NCBI GenBank assembly: GCA_026394605.1
Contig: JAPKXY010000020.1
Span: 1-64,000 of the forward strand
Direction of reading: 5' to 3'
Source: Methanoregula sp.
Lineage (GTDB): Archaea > Halobacteriota > Methanomicrobia > Methanomicrobiales > Methanospirillaceae
Length of the DNA stretch: 64,000 nt
Made by a program: the position numbers and the translations under genes
Part shown: piece after piece, positions 45,412 to 54,723 of the stretch
Position numbering within the stretch: the first letter of the stretch is position 1
Layout of the letters: each line of letters begins with the position of its first letter
Notes under the pieces: model-generated
What the model saw: the letters and a program-made list of their open reading frames with translations, nothing else
Database searches by the model: none
What the model was told of the DNA's origin: nothing

Positions 45412-46583
45412 TCAAACAATGGTTCGATACCCTCATCGAACATACTCGATTTTTTCTCCTTTGACTTAATAACATCTTCCTTTGTCTCCTTTGCGATATC
45501 GAGGAGTTCCTTAATCCGTGGTGCGTTCCCTACGGTCGCGAGCATGACAACGGCTGCGACATATTCGCTGTCCACCGGATAATCCCCGCCTCTCACTTCC
45601 ACACCGGCAATATTTTCCTCCACCCAGCTCTTTGCCTTCTCAACACCCTTGCGGTCAAGCTCGTTGGGCGGACCGGCAACCAGTACCAGTGCCCTTTCCG
45701 CAGTGGAGTAATCACACGGCATCGTGAGTCTCCCGAGCATGGCACGGCGAACGAGCGCGACAATTTTTGCAGATTTATCCTCGCCCAGAAGGACTTCTTC
45801 ATTTGCCTCCCGTTTCTTGAATCTGTCCTTTATTCCGCCGAAAATTCCTCGTTTCTTTTTAGTATGTTTGCTCATTACCTCGCTGATTGCGTATCCCACC
45901 GATGTGATGCCACCTCCCCGCAGCGTGTTAATGATCTCACTTGAATCAACAACCATCTCGCCGACACCCATGCTGGTTACTTCACCGGCGCGGAAGAGGA
46001 CACCGAACCTCCTGACCACCTCAGTATTCAGCCGGTGGAATGCACTCTTGACGCTCTCTCCTTCGTTTTTCCAAGCACTATTATCGAATATAAAACAGTT
46101 ATCTGTTTCATTGACAAGTGTCGTCAGGCTTCTGGCAGCATTATAGGAATAGAGGCGCCCCTCCTCGGGGGCAGGAATGATGCCAAGCGCATACACCGGC
46201 TCGCGGTAAATCCTTTTTAAGTGTCGTGCAAGTACCGGCGAGCCCCCGGAACCGGTACCGCCGCCAAGACCTGCGATAATGACAAACGCATCCACATCGT
46301 GTGTGCCTCGGGTATCAACCGCAGTGATGATGCTGTCGATCTCATCGGCGGTAACGCGTGCACCGGTGACGTTGTCGGTTCCCACACCATGACCTTTGAC
46401 CAACGTCTGCCCGATGAGGATCCTATCACGCATCTCGATATTTTTCAACCCCATCAGATCGGTTCGGGCGGTATTAATGGCAATCCCCCTGAAGCTGTTG
46501 GTTCCGAGCTTTTTGTCATGTTCAATAAACATATCAACAATTTTTCCGCCCGCCTGACCAAAACCTATGAAAAATACCCTCAT
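45408..46583 (-). CDS. CetZ-type tubulin/FtsZ family GTPase
   Basis: 391 residues. The GTP signature AGLGGGTGSGGSPVLARHL is near residue 105, after RVFFIGFGQAGGKIVDMF at the start. The C-terminal part contains a charged tail (KEDVIKSKEKKSSMF) and no FtsZ-type conserved C-terminal peptide. Sequence features fit CetZ, the archaeal cell-shape tubulins best known in haloarchaea, though other FtsZ-like groups cannot be ruled out. The next gene overlaps by ATGA, so a membrane partner is made from the same mRNA. Confidence 0.85.
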   Translation of the reverse strand: MRVFFIGFGQAGGKIVDMFIEHDKKLGTNSFRGIAINTARTDLMGLKNIEMRDRILIGQTLVKGHGVGTDNVTGARVTADEIDSIITAVDTRGTHDVDAFVIIAGLGGGTGSGGSPVLARHLKRIYREPVYALGIIPAPEEGRLYSYNAARSLTTLVNETDNCFIFDNSAWKNEGESVKSAFHRLNTEVVRRFGVLFRAGEVTSMGVGEMVVDSSEIINTLRGGGITSVGYAISEVMSKHTKKKRGIFGGIKDRFKKREANEEVLLGEDKSAKIVALVRRAMLGRLTMPCDYSTAERALVLVAGPPNELDRKGVEKAKSWVEENIAGVEVRGGDYPVDSEYVAAVVMLATVGNAPRIKELLDIAKETKEDVIKSKEKKSSMFDEGIEPLFE

Positions 46584-46781
46584 CCGGAGACACCCTCCAC
46601 TGGGCTGAACGTAACTATTATTGTTATTTGTTTTAAGTCCTTTTGTTTTTAAGAAGTTTAATTCGACAGTACAAAAACTTTGTTATAATTATTGGAGAAT
46701 TTTTAAAGAGATTTCACAAAAACAGGTCGATTATCGGAGGTTTTTTCAAATCAGCCTTAATAATACTACAGATATCACATC

Positions 46782-48014
46782 ATGAAGATCTGTATCATCG
46801 GTGGAGGATTAACCGGTCTTACCGCTGCTCATGCACTATCTGACATACATGACGTCGAACTCTTTGAAAAAAGATCCCAGCTTGGCGGTTGCCTCTCCTC
46901 CTACCAAGTGAATCACTATCGGATTGAACAGTATTATCATCACTGTTTTTCAGGCGATTTGCATTTTTTTTCATTCCTTGATGCGTTGAACCTTTCCGAT
47001 CGCCTCGAATGGTTCAATGCCACGTCCGGGTATTATGTCGATAACACCATACACCCGCTTAGTACCCCGTTCCAGATACTACGGTATCCACACCTTTCCC
47101 TCCTTGATAAGATCAAACTGGCATGGCTTACGATGAGGTCCAAAAAAATCGATGTCAGAAACCTCGATTGCATTCCTGCTGAACAGTTTATTACAGAATC
47201 TCTTGGTTCCGATGTATATAGCTCTTTTTTTGAACCCCTGCTCAACAGCAAATTCGGTGAAAACCGGAAGAATGTATCAGCTGCATGGTTACTGAGCCGG
47301 ATAGCAATTCGTTCGAACCGCGGGCTTTCAGGGGAGCGTCTCGGGTATCTCAACGGAGGGTTTTACCAGCTGATCGATGCACTGGAGCGTTCCATTCAAA
47401 CGAAAGGAGGAACAATCATGCGGCAATCTCCTGTTTCTGCCATACGCCGCATCAATGGTTCTTGGGACATCGACGGCGCCCAATACGATACCGTGCTCTC
47501 GACAATACCTCCTCAGGAGCTGGGAAAAATCGGTGGACCGGAATTGCGGAACATTCCCTACCAGGGAGCTGCCTGTATGGCCCTTGGTCTGGAACTAGAG
47601 ATGACCGGGGGGATATACTGGCTGAACATGAAAGATCCTGCACCTTACGGGGCGGTCATCTCGCACACGAACTTTGTCCCCCAAAAACGCTATGGCGAGC
47701 ATATTGTCTACCTCGCCTCGTATTTCAACGGAAACCTGCCAAAGAATATTGACCAGCAGATGCTGACAGATTTCTCTTTGCGGTTTTCTGTTAAAAAAGA
47801 GGAGATCCACTGGACGAGAATGGCAGTGGATCCCTACGCGGGACCTGTCTATACGCTCGGGTACCGGTCGCTAATCCCCGCGTATGAACAGCATGGGCTC
47901 TTTATGGCTGGCATGTTCTCGCTCCCGAATTACCCGGAACGGAGCATGGATGGGGCGGTCAGGGCAGGCAATGAAGTAGCGGACCGGATTATGAAGGTGA
48001 CTTCACATGGCTGA
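46782..48014 (+). CDS. FAD-dependent amine-oxidase-like oxidoreductase
   Basis: 410 residues. FAD-binding IIGGGLTGLTAAHALSDIHD at the N-terminus, then ELFEKRSQLGGCLSSYQVNH typical of protoporphyrinogen oxidase and UDP-galactopyranose mutase-like flavoproteins, and a C-terminal ITW-type nucleotide end (LFMAGMFSLPNYPERSMDGA). In a cluster with a glycosyltransferase and a flippase it may act on a lipid or sugar. The next gene overlaps by 8 bases. Confidence 0.8.
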   Translation: MKICIIGGGLTGLTAAHALSDIHDVELFEKRSQLGGCLSSYQVNHYRIEQYYHHCFSGDLHFFSFLDALNLSDRLEWFNATSGYYVDNTIHPLSTPFQILRYPHLSLLDKIKLAWLTMRSKKIDVRNLDCIPAEQFITESLGSDVYSSFFEPLLNSKFGENRKNVSAAWLLSRIAIRSNRGLSGERLGYLNGGFYQLIDALERSIQTKGGTIMRQSPVSAIRRINGSWDIDGAQYDTVLSTIPPQELGKIGGPELRNIPYQGAACMALGLELEMTGGIYWLNMKDPAPYGAVISHTNFVPQKRYGEHIVYLASYFNGNLPKNIDQQMLTDFSLRFSVKKEEIHWTRMAVDPYAGPVYTLGYRSLIPAYEQHGLFMAGMFSLPNYPERSMDGAVRAGNEVADRIMKVTSHG

Positions 48015-48723
48015 AATCGAAGTGACAGCGATCATTCCGGTCTTCAACGATCGGGCAGCCCTTGAACGTGCGATCCCCCGATCAATCGATGTCTTATCAT
48101 ATATTTCAGATAATTTCGAATTGATTGTTGCTGAAGACGGCAGCGCAGACGGCAGTGCTGAGTTCGTTCACCAGTATGAACAGCAGGATCCCCGGATACG
48201 GCTGCTCCACAGCGATGAACGGCTGGGTCGCGGGAGAGCCCTGAACCGTGCCATCCACGAGGCAAAAGGAACAATCATCTGTTATTATGATGTTGATCTC
48301 GCGACGGATATGCAGCACCTCCCAACACTTGTCAGCGCGATACGCGATGGGTTTGATATTGCCACCGGATCGCGGCTGCTTCCAGATAGTGATATCAAAC
48401 GAACAGGCGGCAGGGAAATTGCAAGTCGTACCTATAATTTCCTTGTGCAAATTATTCTGGGAAGTTCTGTGCATGATCACCAGTGCGGTTTCAAGGCGTT
48501 CAACAAACAACGAATCCTTGCAATAGTTCCTGCAATAAAATCCGGACACTGGTTCTGGGATACTGAACTTATTGTCAGGTGCCAGAGGCAGGGGTACCGT
48601 ATCAGGGAACTCCCGGTCCGCTGGCGTGCCGGTAAAGGCACGACCGTGAAAATGAAGGATGTCTTAGAGATGGGATCGTCAATCCTGAGGCTCTGGTGGC
48701 AGATCCATGTTCCGGAAAATTAG
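48007..48723 (+). CDS. Family 2 glycosyltransferase
   Basis: 238 residues. GT-A fold: TAIIPVFNDRAALERAIPRS, VAEDGSADGSAEFVHQYEQQ, the DxD motif in YYDVDLATDMQHL, and FKAFNKQRILAIVPAIKSG. It resembles dolichyl-phosphate glucose/mannose synthases, so a polyprenyl-phosphate sugar product is likely. No membrane anchor is visible. It overlaps the FAD gene and the flippase-like gene, making one translational unit. Confidence 0.88.
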   Translation: MAEIEVTAIIPVFNDRAALERAIPRSIDVLSYISDNFELIVAEDGSADGSAEFVHQYEQQDPRIRLLHSDERLGRGRALNRAIHEAKGTIICYYDVDLATDMQHLPTLVSAIRDGFDIATGSRLLPDSDIKRTGGREIASRTYNFLVQIILGSSVHDHQCGFKAFNKQRILAIVPAIKSGHWFWDTELIVRCQRQGYRIRELPVRWRAGKGTTVKMKDVLEMGSSILRLWWQIHVPEN

Positions 48724-49678
48724 CGCTATCGTCGTGCCGACCCTGATTGCAATTGGCATCATAGCGTACATGCTCCTGCGGGTCTGGGGCGATCTCCTTG
48801 TCGCGCTCCAGCATATGGTTCCGGCCTATCTCATCGTCGCTGTTGTCATCTGTGTTTGTGCATGGGTGCTGAGGGGGTGGAGGTACTGTGCTATCCTCAA
48901 AAGCCTGAACTATGATGTCCACCTCACCGTCGCAACAGCATGTATTTTTGTGAGCCAGACCGCAAACCTGGTCGTGCCTGCACGGTTGGGAGATTTTGTG
49001 CGGGTGTTCATCCTCAACCACGAGAACAACACCACGTATTCCGAAGGTGTCTCATCAATTGTGGTGGAGCGTGTCTTTGATATCATCATGGTCGCGCTGC
49101 TCGGCGCAATTTCCCTGCCCTTTGTCCTCAATGTACCGCCATGGTTCCTGACAGTCATCATTGTCCCCCTTGTTGCAGGAGCTCTCTTTTTTGGTTTTTT
49201 AATAGTCTCCGGGAAATTACAGGCTCAAAACCGGTACATCCGGATCCTCTTGACGATGCTCAACGAAATCCGTCGCGCATCGCTTGGCATATGTTCAATT
49301 GTTTCCCTTTCAGTATCATCCCTCATTATCTGGATTCTTGATGTACTGGTCTGTCTTGCTGTCGTGTTGATGTTTGGGCAGCAGATCCCCTTTGCAATCG
49401 TAGTACTCGCAATTGTCATCGGCAACCTTGTCAAGGCTGTCCCGATCACCCCGGGAGGCGTCGGGACATATGAACTGTCCCTTGTACTGACCTTTGAACT
49501 TGCAGGAGTCTCTCCCGCAGTTGCGACGCTGATCGCGGTCATCGACCACCTGATCAAAAACCTCGTCACGCTTGCCGGCGGCATAATCTCGATCTACCTC
49601 TTCGGCGACTGGGTCATCCCGAGTATAAAAAAGGCACTCGGTTCGAGACTGGATGGGGGGGGTTCGACTGATCGCTGA
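48707..49678 (+). CDS. Flippase-like membrane protein (UPF0104, LPG-synthase TM domain)
   Basis: 323 residues with about eight membrane segments. The family mark NLVVPARLGDFVRVFILNHE and the later VPITPGGVGTYELSL are typical of the lysylphosphatidylglycerol synthase TM region family, which includes haloarchaeal AglR-like and AglD-linked proteins. It probably moves a lipid-linked sugar across the membrane. Overlaps the glycosyltransferase by 17 bases. Confidence 0.85.
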   Translation: MFRKISAIVVPTLIAIGIIAYMLLRVWGDLLVALQHMVPAYLIVAVVICVCAWVLRGWRYCAILKSLNYDVHLTVATACIFVSQTANLVVPARLGDFVRVFILNHENNTTYSEGVSSIVVERVFDIIMVALLGAISLPFVLNVPPWFLTVIIVPLVAGALFFGFLIVSGKLQAQNRYIRILLTMLNEIRRASLGICSIVSLSVSSLIIWILDVLVCLAVVLMFGQQIPFAIVVLAIVIGNLVKAVPITPGGVGTYELSLVLTFELAGVSPAVATLIAVIDHLIKNLVTLAGGIISIYLFGDWVIPSIKKALGSRLDGGGSTDR

Positions 49679-49688
49679 ACTGCAGATC

Positions 49689-51668
49689 ATGTCGGTGGCA
49701 AGCTGGCTCCTTGTCCTGTTGCTGCTCCAGCTCTCCCTCTATCCTTCGTTAAAAAAGACATTTGGGAACTGCGCGTTTCCCGTATCGTTCAGTGCGTCTC
49801 TGCTCATATTTACACTGATCTCGTGGTACTGCGGCCTCTTCCAGCTCCCGGTCCAGCTTTCCCTCGTACCGTTTATCATCCTGTTCGTCTACCAGATATA
49901 CCGGCGCCAGATCACGGGAGACGATCTCAAGGGTCAATGGCGCTGGGAACTGGTATTTCTCATCTTTTTCTTCCTGATGCTCGAGCTGCGGTATGTCAAC
50001 CCCACGATATCATATGCTGAAAAATTCATGGACCATGCGTTTCTCGCATCGGTGATGCGCAGTCCCGTCGTTCCCCCACTTGACCCGTGGTTTGCCGGCG
50101 GATCATTAAACATCTATTACTACCTTAGCTCCTGGATGTTCGGATGCCTCGGGATTGTGAGCGGGGTCCCGTCAAACGTCGCCTTCAATCTCGCGCTGCC
50201 GACAGTCCTCGGTATTGCAGCAGTGAACCTGTATGCGATTGGCAGCCTCCTGCTCGACCGGTTCCACTGGGTGCCCCTCATCACCCTCCTGGTACCGAAC
50301 CCCTCGTTTTTCTACCAGGTGGTTTTGGGCAAGGGCGTGAATGCGATTCTCTGGGACAGCACCCGCACCATCACCAACACGATCAATGAATACCCGCTCT
50401 TTTCGTTTATCTGGGGCGATCCCCACCCCCATGTTATCGGGATATTTAACCAGCTCTTCCTGATCTTTATTTTTGTGTTCGCATTCAAACGGTGGCATAC
50501 TCTCTCTGGTGGCGCCAAGCGGGTAGTTTGCGTCCTTGCCGCGGTCAGCTTGGGGTCAATGCCGCTCTTCAATACATGGGATGTCCTGATCTATGCGCCA
50601 ATCACCGTGCTGTTTGGCGTTCTTATCTGGTGGAAGAACCGGTCTGCTGAATTTCTGGGGGATACCGTTCGTTTCCTGATATTCGTCCCCATACTTTCCA
50701 TTGTATGTTACCTACCATTCTATTTCCAATTAAAAACCAGTACCAGTGGTTTTGCGCTTGTACAAGCACCGTCAGATCCCGTCCAGTTTATCCTTGTTCA
50801 CGGGTTCTTTTTCGCAATCCTGCTGACGCTCCTTATACACGATATCATCCGGCGCCCGTACTATCTGCTCGTGGCAATCCCCTTTATCCTCGCAGGCTAT
50901 CCCTCGGCTGCAATTGCGATAATCCCCTTGGTGTGCCTGCTTGCAAGAAAAGAGCACGAAATTGCCGAAATTCTCGCGATTCTCGGTCTTGTGCTCATTA
51001 CGTTCTGCGAACTATTCTATCTCAAAGACAACATGGGTGACACGTACTTCAGGATGAATACCATCTTCAAATGCTATATTGCGGCGTGGTTGTTGTTGGG
51101 CATATCAGCCTTTACCATGACAGGGCAGGCGCTCTCGCGCTGGGATCGCATGCCGTTCATCTCGCGCCAGTCACAGGCAGTGATCACCCTGAGCGCAATT
51201 GTGATCCTTTTCATGATCCCACTCTCAGTGCCCCTTGACATGAATTACGGGAGCCGATCGCTTGACGGGCTCGATTACCTTCAAACGGCACATCCTGGCG
51301 ATGCTGCGGCAGTTGCGTACCTGCGGGCGTTGCCCAATGGAGTACGTATCGTTGAGGCAGAGGGTGGCGATTACACGTACTACTCGCGGATGTCATCGTT
51401 TACCGGTATTCCCACGATCATCGGCATGCCGTTCCATGAATACATGTGGCGGGGCGATGATACGGGATGGTACAGTCAGCGGATGAACGATATCCGGGTG
51501 ATGTACGAGCAGCCGGATGAGACGCGCGCCCTTATGCAGAAATACAATGTAACATTCCTAGTTCTTGGCGAGCCGGAGCAGAACCGGTACAACGTCAGCC
51601 GGATCTCACCGGACCTCGGGCTGGTCTTTTCACAAGACAGCACCGCCATCTACCGGCTTTCCGGTTAG
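49689..51668 (+). CDS. DUF2298 (Chlor_Arch_YYY) multi-pass membrane protein
   Basis: 659 residues from the ATG at 49689; an ATG at 49653 is possible and would overlap the previous gene. It has about fourteen membrane segments, with the DUF2298 mark LDPWFAGGSLNIYYYLSSWM in an outer loop. Family members occur in archaea and Chloroflexi and look like GT-C glycosyltransferases. The soluble end (about 550-659) contains VRIVEAEGGDYTYYSRMSS. The gene closes the glycan cluster 46782-51668. The predicted role is glycan transfer on the outer face; this is inference. Confidence 0.82.
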   Translation: MSVASWLLVLLLLQLSLYPSLKKTFGNCAFPVSFSASLLIFTLISWYCGLFQLPVQLSLVPFIILFVYQIYRRQITGDDLKGQWRWELVFLIFFFLMLELRYVNPTISYAEKFMDHAFLASVMRSPVVPPLDPWFAGGSLNIYYYLSSWMFGCLGIVSGVPSNVAFNLALPTVLGIAAVNLYAIGSLLLDRFHWVPLITLLVPNPSFFYQVVLGKGVNAILWDSTRTITNTINEYPLFSFIWGDPHPHVIGIFNQLFLIFIFVFAFKRWHTLSGGAKRVVCVLAAVSLGSMPLFNTWDVLIYAPITVLFGVLIWWKNRSAEFLGDTVRFLIFVPILSIVCYLPFYFQLKTSTSGFALVQAPSDPVQFILVHGFFFAILLTLLIHDIIRRPYYLLVAIPFILAGYPSAAIAIIPLVCLLARKEHEIAEILAILGLVLITFCELFYLKDNMGDTYFRMNTIFKCYIAAWLLLGISAFTMTGQALSRWDRMPFISRQSQAVITLSAIVILFMIPLSVPLDMNYGSRSLDGLDYLQTAHPGDAAAVAYLRALPNGVRIVEAEGGDYTYYSRMSSFTGIPTIIGMPFHEYMWRGDDTGWYSQRMNDIRVMYEQPDETRALMQKYNVTFLVLGEPEQNRYNVSRISPDLGLVFSQDSTAIYRLSG

Positions 51669-51782
51669 AGGCCTGTTTTTCCCGGAATTATCGGGCATGG
51701 GGCGGGGTAAAACAGGCGGGCGTGAATAAGGTTTATTGCCCATCCTGTCGATGTCATATGGCACATCATCAACTGACTGATG

Positions 51783-51812
51783 AGTAATGAAGGAGTGCAC
51801 CACTCCTGAATG
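51783..51812 (+). promoter_or_regulatory. Candidate k-turn in the rpl7ae leader (autoregulation)
   Basis: In the leader just before the ribosome site: bulge AAT (51786-51788), GA (51789-51790), stem A-GGAGTG (51791-51797), loop CAC, CACTCC-T (51801-51807), then GA (51808-51809). GA faces GA as the tandem sheared pairs, a 7-bp stem sits beyond, and a 3-base bulge before it, the k-turn consensus. The outer stem is weak (T-A and G-T). The ribosome site GAGGTGA (51812-51818) follows directly. L7Ae binds k-turns and is reported to regulate its own mRNA in archaea, so bound L7Ae would hide the ribosome site here. Confidence 0.55.
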
Positions 51813-51821
51813 AGGTGAGTT

Positions 51822-52190
51822 ATGGCAAAAGGCTACGTAAAAACCCAAGCTCCAGACGAGCTCCAGAACAAGGCGCTTGAAGCCCTTGAAGTCGCACGAG
51901 ATACCGGCAAGATCAAGAAGGGATCCAATGAGGCAACCAAGGCGATTGAACGCAGCATCGCCCAGCTTGTGCTGATCGGTGCTGATGTTGAACCCGAAGA
52001 GATAGTGATGCACCTTGGCCCTCTCTGCGAAGAGAAAAAGATCCCGTATATCTTTATCAACAAACAGAACGACATCGGCGCCGCGAGCGGTCTCGATGTC
52101 GGTTCTGCCGCTGCTGCAATTATAAAATCCGGTAAAGCAAAAGAAGTTGTCGACGATCTGGCAAAGCAACTGGTTGCCCTGAAGGCGTGA
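51822..52190 (+). CDS. rpl7ae: 50S ribosomal protein L7Ae
   Basis: 122 residues, archaeal length. Conserved RNA-binding parts: [40 protein letters not shown] and [14 protein letters not shown]-like [20 protein letters not shown]. It binds k-turns in 23S rRNA, C/D and H/ACA sRNPs and RNase P. Its leader carries a candidate k-turn. The stop overlaps the region just before rps28e, whose ribosome site GTGAGG lies on this gene's last codons. Confidence 0.96.
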   Translation: MAKGYVKTQAPDELQNKALEALEVARDTGKIKKGSNEATKAIERSIAQLVLIGADVEPEEIVMHLGPLCEEKKIPYIFINKQNDIGAASGLDVGSAAAAIIKSGKAKEVVDDLAKQLVALKA

Positions 52191-52198
52191 GGCTCTTT

Positions 52199-52408
52199 AT
52201 GGCAGACGATGCAACCCCAGCAGAAGTAATTGAGGTCGTTGGTTCTACCGGTATGCATGGAGAGGCCATGCAGGTGAAATGCCGCATTCTTGATGGTACC
52301 AACAAGGGGCGCATCATCACCCGCAACACGGTCGGTCCAATCCGTGAGGGTGATATCGTGATGCTGCTTGAGACCGAGCGCGAGGCAAAGAAACTCTCGA
52401 GGCGGTGA
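52199..52408 (+). CDS. rps28e: 30S ribosomal protein S28e
   Basis: 69 residues from ATG 52199; a GTG four codons upstream is less likely, as family proteins begin [13 protein letters not shown] here. Conserved [38 protein letters not shown] and the ending AKKLSRR. Standard neighbour of L7Ae in archaea. Confidence 0.94.
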   Translation: MADDATPAEVIEVVGSTGMHGEAMQVKCRILDGTNKGRIITRNTVGPIREGDIVMLLETEREAKKLSRR

Positions 52409-52415
52409 AAAACCC

Positions 52416-52607
52416 ATGGTCGAACAGCATACCTGCAGTTTCTGCGGGGCAACACTTGAGCCGGGTACCGGCAAGATGTATGTCAAAAAAGACGGGACCA
52501 TTTTCTTTTTCTGCAGCTCCAAGTGCCAGAACAACCACAATCTTGGCAGGGTTTCGCGCCGTGTCCAGTGGACAAAGGCTGGAAAAAAGGCTCTTGGCAA
52601 GGAGTAA
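52416..52607 (+). CDS. rpl24e: 50S ribosomal protein L24e
   Basis: 63 residues from ATG 52416. Zinc-binding [18 protein letters not shown] and [20 protein letters not shown] give the four-cysteine treble-clef of L24e. Part of the L7Ae-S28e-L24e-Ndk run, six bases before ndk. Confidence 0.94.
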   Translation: MVEQHTCSFCGATLEPGTGKMYVKKDGTIFFFCSSKCQNNHNLGRVSRRVQWTKAGKKALGKE

Positions 52608-52613
52608 TGAAAT

Positions 52614-53066
52614 ATGGACCGCACCTTTGTGATGATCAAACCGGACGGTGTCCAGCGCGGGCTTGTGGGTGAGATCGTATCACGTCTTGAATCAAAGGGT
52701 TTGAAACTCATTGCAGCACGTTTTGAAATACTTTCGGAAAAGCGCATAAACGAGCAGTATAGGGAACACCTCAAAAAACCCTTCTTCCCATCCCTTAAAA
52801 AATACATCATGGGGGGCCCGTGTTTTCTGATGGTCTGGGAGGGCAGGGATGTTGTTTCCATTGTCCGCAAGGTCATCGGTGCTACCAACCCGCAGGAAGC
52901 ATCGCCTGGTACTATCCGTGGAGATTTCGGGAACGATATCGGGAGGAATGTGATCCATGCATCTGATTCCCATGAGAGTGCCGCACACGAGATCGCGATT
53001 CATTTCAAACCTGCAGAACTCTTCCCGTACACCCGGATTGATGAGTCCGTAATCTACGAGTATTAA
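52614..53066 (+). CDS. ndk: Nucleoside diphosphate kinase
   Basis: 150 residues. The N-terminal [15 protein letters not shown] and the active-site loop [14 protein letters not shown] with the phosphohistidine His115 are intact. Moves phosphate between nucleoside di- and triphosphates. Usual follower of the L7Ae-S28e-L24e genes in archaea; infB, often next, is not present here. Confidence 0.96.
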   Translation: MDRTFVMIKPDGVQRGLVGEIVSRLESKGLKLIAARFEILSEKRINEQYREHLKKPFFPSLKKYIMGGPCFLMVWEGRDVVSIVRKVIGATNPQEASPGTIRGDFGNDIGRNVIHASDSHESAAHEIAIHFKPAELFPYTRIDESVIYEY

Positions 53067-53121
53067 CCCTTTTTTAAAAAAAACCATAAATGCTATAACC
53101 CATCCCGCCGCAGTACCGCTC

Positions 53122-53775
53122 ATGGACGGGGACATCATCACATTTACGTTGCTTGCCCTTTCGTCTATCATCATCATTGTCAACCCGCTGGGGGCCACTC
53201 TCATCTATGTGTCCCTCACCACGAACCTCGACCGGGCGCAGAAAGATATCATTGCAAGGGACTCCTGCAGGTTCGCACTCATCGTGCTGCTGTTCGTTGC
53301 GGTGCTGGGAGCCTGGATACTCCAGCTCTTCGGCATTACCCTCGAGGCGTTCCGGATCGCAGGGGGCATCCTCCTCTTTGGCATTGGCATGGAAATGGTC
53401 TATGCAAAAACTTCGCGTACCAAGCTCACCGCAACCGAACGATACGAGTCGCGGGACATGGATGATATTGCCTTCATGCCGATTGCGATCCCGATGATCG
53501 CGGGGCCCGGTGCGATTACAACCACCATTGTACTCATGAACGAGGCGTCTGTCATGACGCCGCTCGCGATCGCGATTGTTTTTGTCTCGATTATGCTGTC
53601 GATCGCGATCACCTATGTCATGATGCGGAACTCTGACTTTATCATGACAAAGGTCGGGCAGCGGGAGTATAGGGCAATCAACCGGCTTATGGGGATGCTG
53701 CTTATCGCCATCGCTGTGCAATTTGTTATCAATGGGATCAAGATTGCCTTCCCGATTCTGATCAGAGGAGTCTGA
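53122..53775 (+). CDS. MarC family integral membrane protein
   Basis: 217 residues, six membrane segments. Family signature IIIIVNPLGATLIYVSLT at the start and IPMIAGPGAITTTIVLM in the middle. MarC proteins have no proven function despite the historic antibiotic-resistance name. It stands between ndk and the nitrilase as a single gene. Confidence 0.87.
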   Translation: MDGDIITFTLLALSSIIIIVNPLGATLIYVSLTTNLDRAQKDIIARDSCRFALIVLLFVAVLGAWILQLFGITLEAFRIAGGILLFGIGMEMVYAKTSRTKLTATERYESRDMDDIAFMPIAIPMIAGPGAITTTIVLMNEASVMTPLAIAIVFVSIMLSIAITYVMMRNSDFIMTKVGQREYRAINRLMGMLLIAIAVQFVINGIKIAFPILIRGV

Positions 53776-53894
53776 TGAGTGATCGGGATCTCACATCAAG
53801 CGGCAGGGCACCGGTTGTTGTGGGCGCTGCCGTGATGTTCATCTCCCCCATACTGAGATTTAAACAACAAACGTAAAGCGAACGGTAACCGCCT

Positions 53895-54680
53895 ATGAAG
53901 TGCTGTAGCGCCCAGATAGCAAGCTGCTGGGAAGATGCGGAAAAAACTCTCAAAAAAGCAGAACCTTTTATCAGGAACGCCGCCTCTGCAGGTGCCCGCA
54001 TCATCACGTTTCCTGAACAATTCGCAACCGGTTGGGACCCGTGCTCGCAGAGGCAGGTCCAGGACCGTTCGGGCGCGATCGTGTCTGCATTACAACACTA
54101 TTCAAAAAAATATTCCATCGCAATTCTTGGGTCGTTCCGTGAACACCGCCAGCCGCTCCCGACAAATACGGCAGTTCTGGTTGATGCAGACGGCTCGATC
54201 CGTTCGATGTATGCAAAAATGCACCCCTTTGCCCCGGCGCATGAAGACCGGTACTATGCGGCGGGAAACGATATTGCCGTGTTCGACATCGAAGGCATGA
54301 GATTCGGCATCGCAATCTGTTACGACCTTCGGTTCCCGTCATTATTCCAGATCTATGCCCATCGGGGGGTACATGGCATTTTTGTGCCGGCAGCTTGGCC
54401 TGCAAGCCGGGCCAGACACTGGGAACTGTTCATCAGGGCGCGGGCAGTAGAGAACCAGATGTACATAATCGGCATCAACACTGTCGGGAAAACCCCAGTC
54501 GACCTGTATGCTGGCGCATCGATGACGGCGGATCCGGAGGGGACCATTATCGCAAAGGCGGGCGATGGGGAGGAACTCCTCGTGTCTGATCTGGACCCGA
54601 CAGCCGTTGATGATGCCCGGCGCAGATTACCTGTCTCCAAGGACCTGAGGACGGAGCTGTACCAACGGTTGTACGGATGA
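53895..54680 (+). CDS. Carbon-nitrogen hydrolase (nitrilase superfamily)
   Basis: 261 residues. The catalytic triad is visible: Glu41 in ITFPEQFATG, Lys108 in SMYAKMHPF and Cys142 in GIAICYDLRFPSLFQ. It should hydrolyse an amide such as omega-amidodicarboxylates or N-carbamoyl compounds; the substrate is unknown. A TATA-like ATTTAAACA (about 53858-53866) precedes the ATG. Confidence 0.88.
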   Translation: MKCCSAQIASCWEDAEKTLKKAEPFIRNAASAGARIITFPEQFATGWDPCSQRQVQDRSGAIVSALQHYSKKYSIAILGSFREHRQPLPTNTAVLVDADGSIRSMYAKMHPFAPAHEDRYYAAGNDIAVFDIEGMRFGIAICYDLRFPSLFQIYAHRGVHGIFVPAAWPASRARHWELFIRARAVENQMYIIGINTVGKTPVDLYAGASMTADPEGTIIAKAGDGEELLVSDLDPTAVDDARRRLPVSKDLRTELYQRLYG

Positions 54681-54723
54681 GCATGGCGCCGCCTATATCT
54701 ATAACGGGCGCAAACTGTACAGC

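Noticed and set aside
53773-53860. Possible C/D sRNA after marC (TGATGA...CTGA)
   Set aside because: Box C lacks the purine, boxes are 70 bases apart, and inner boxes are missing.
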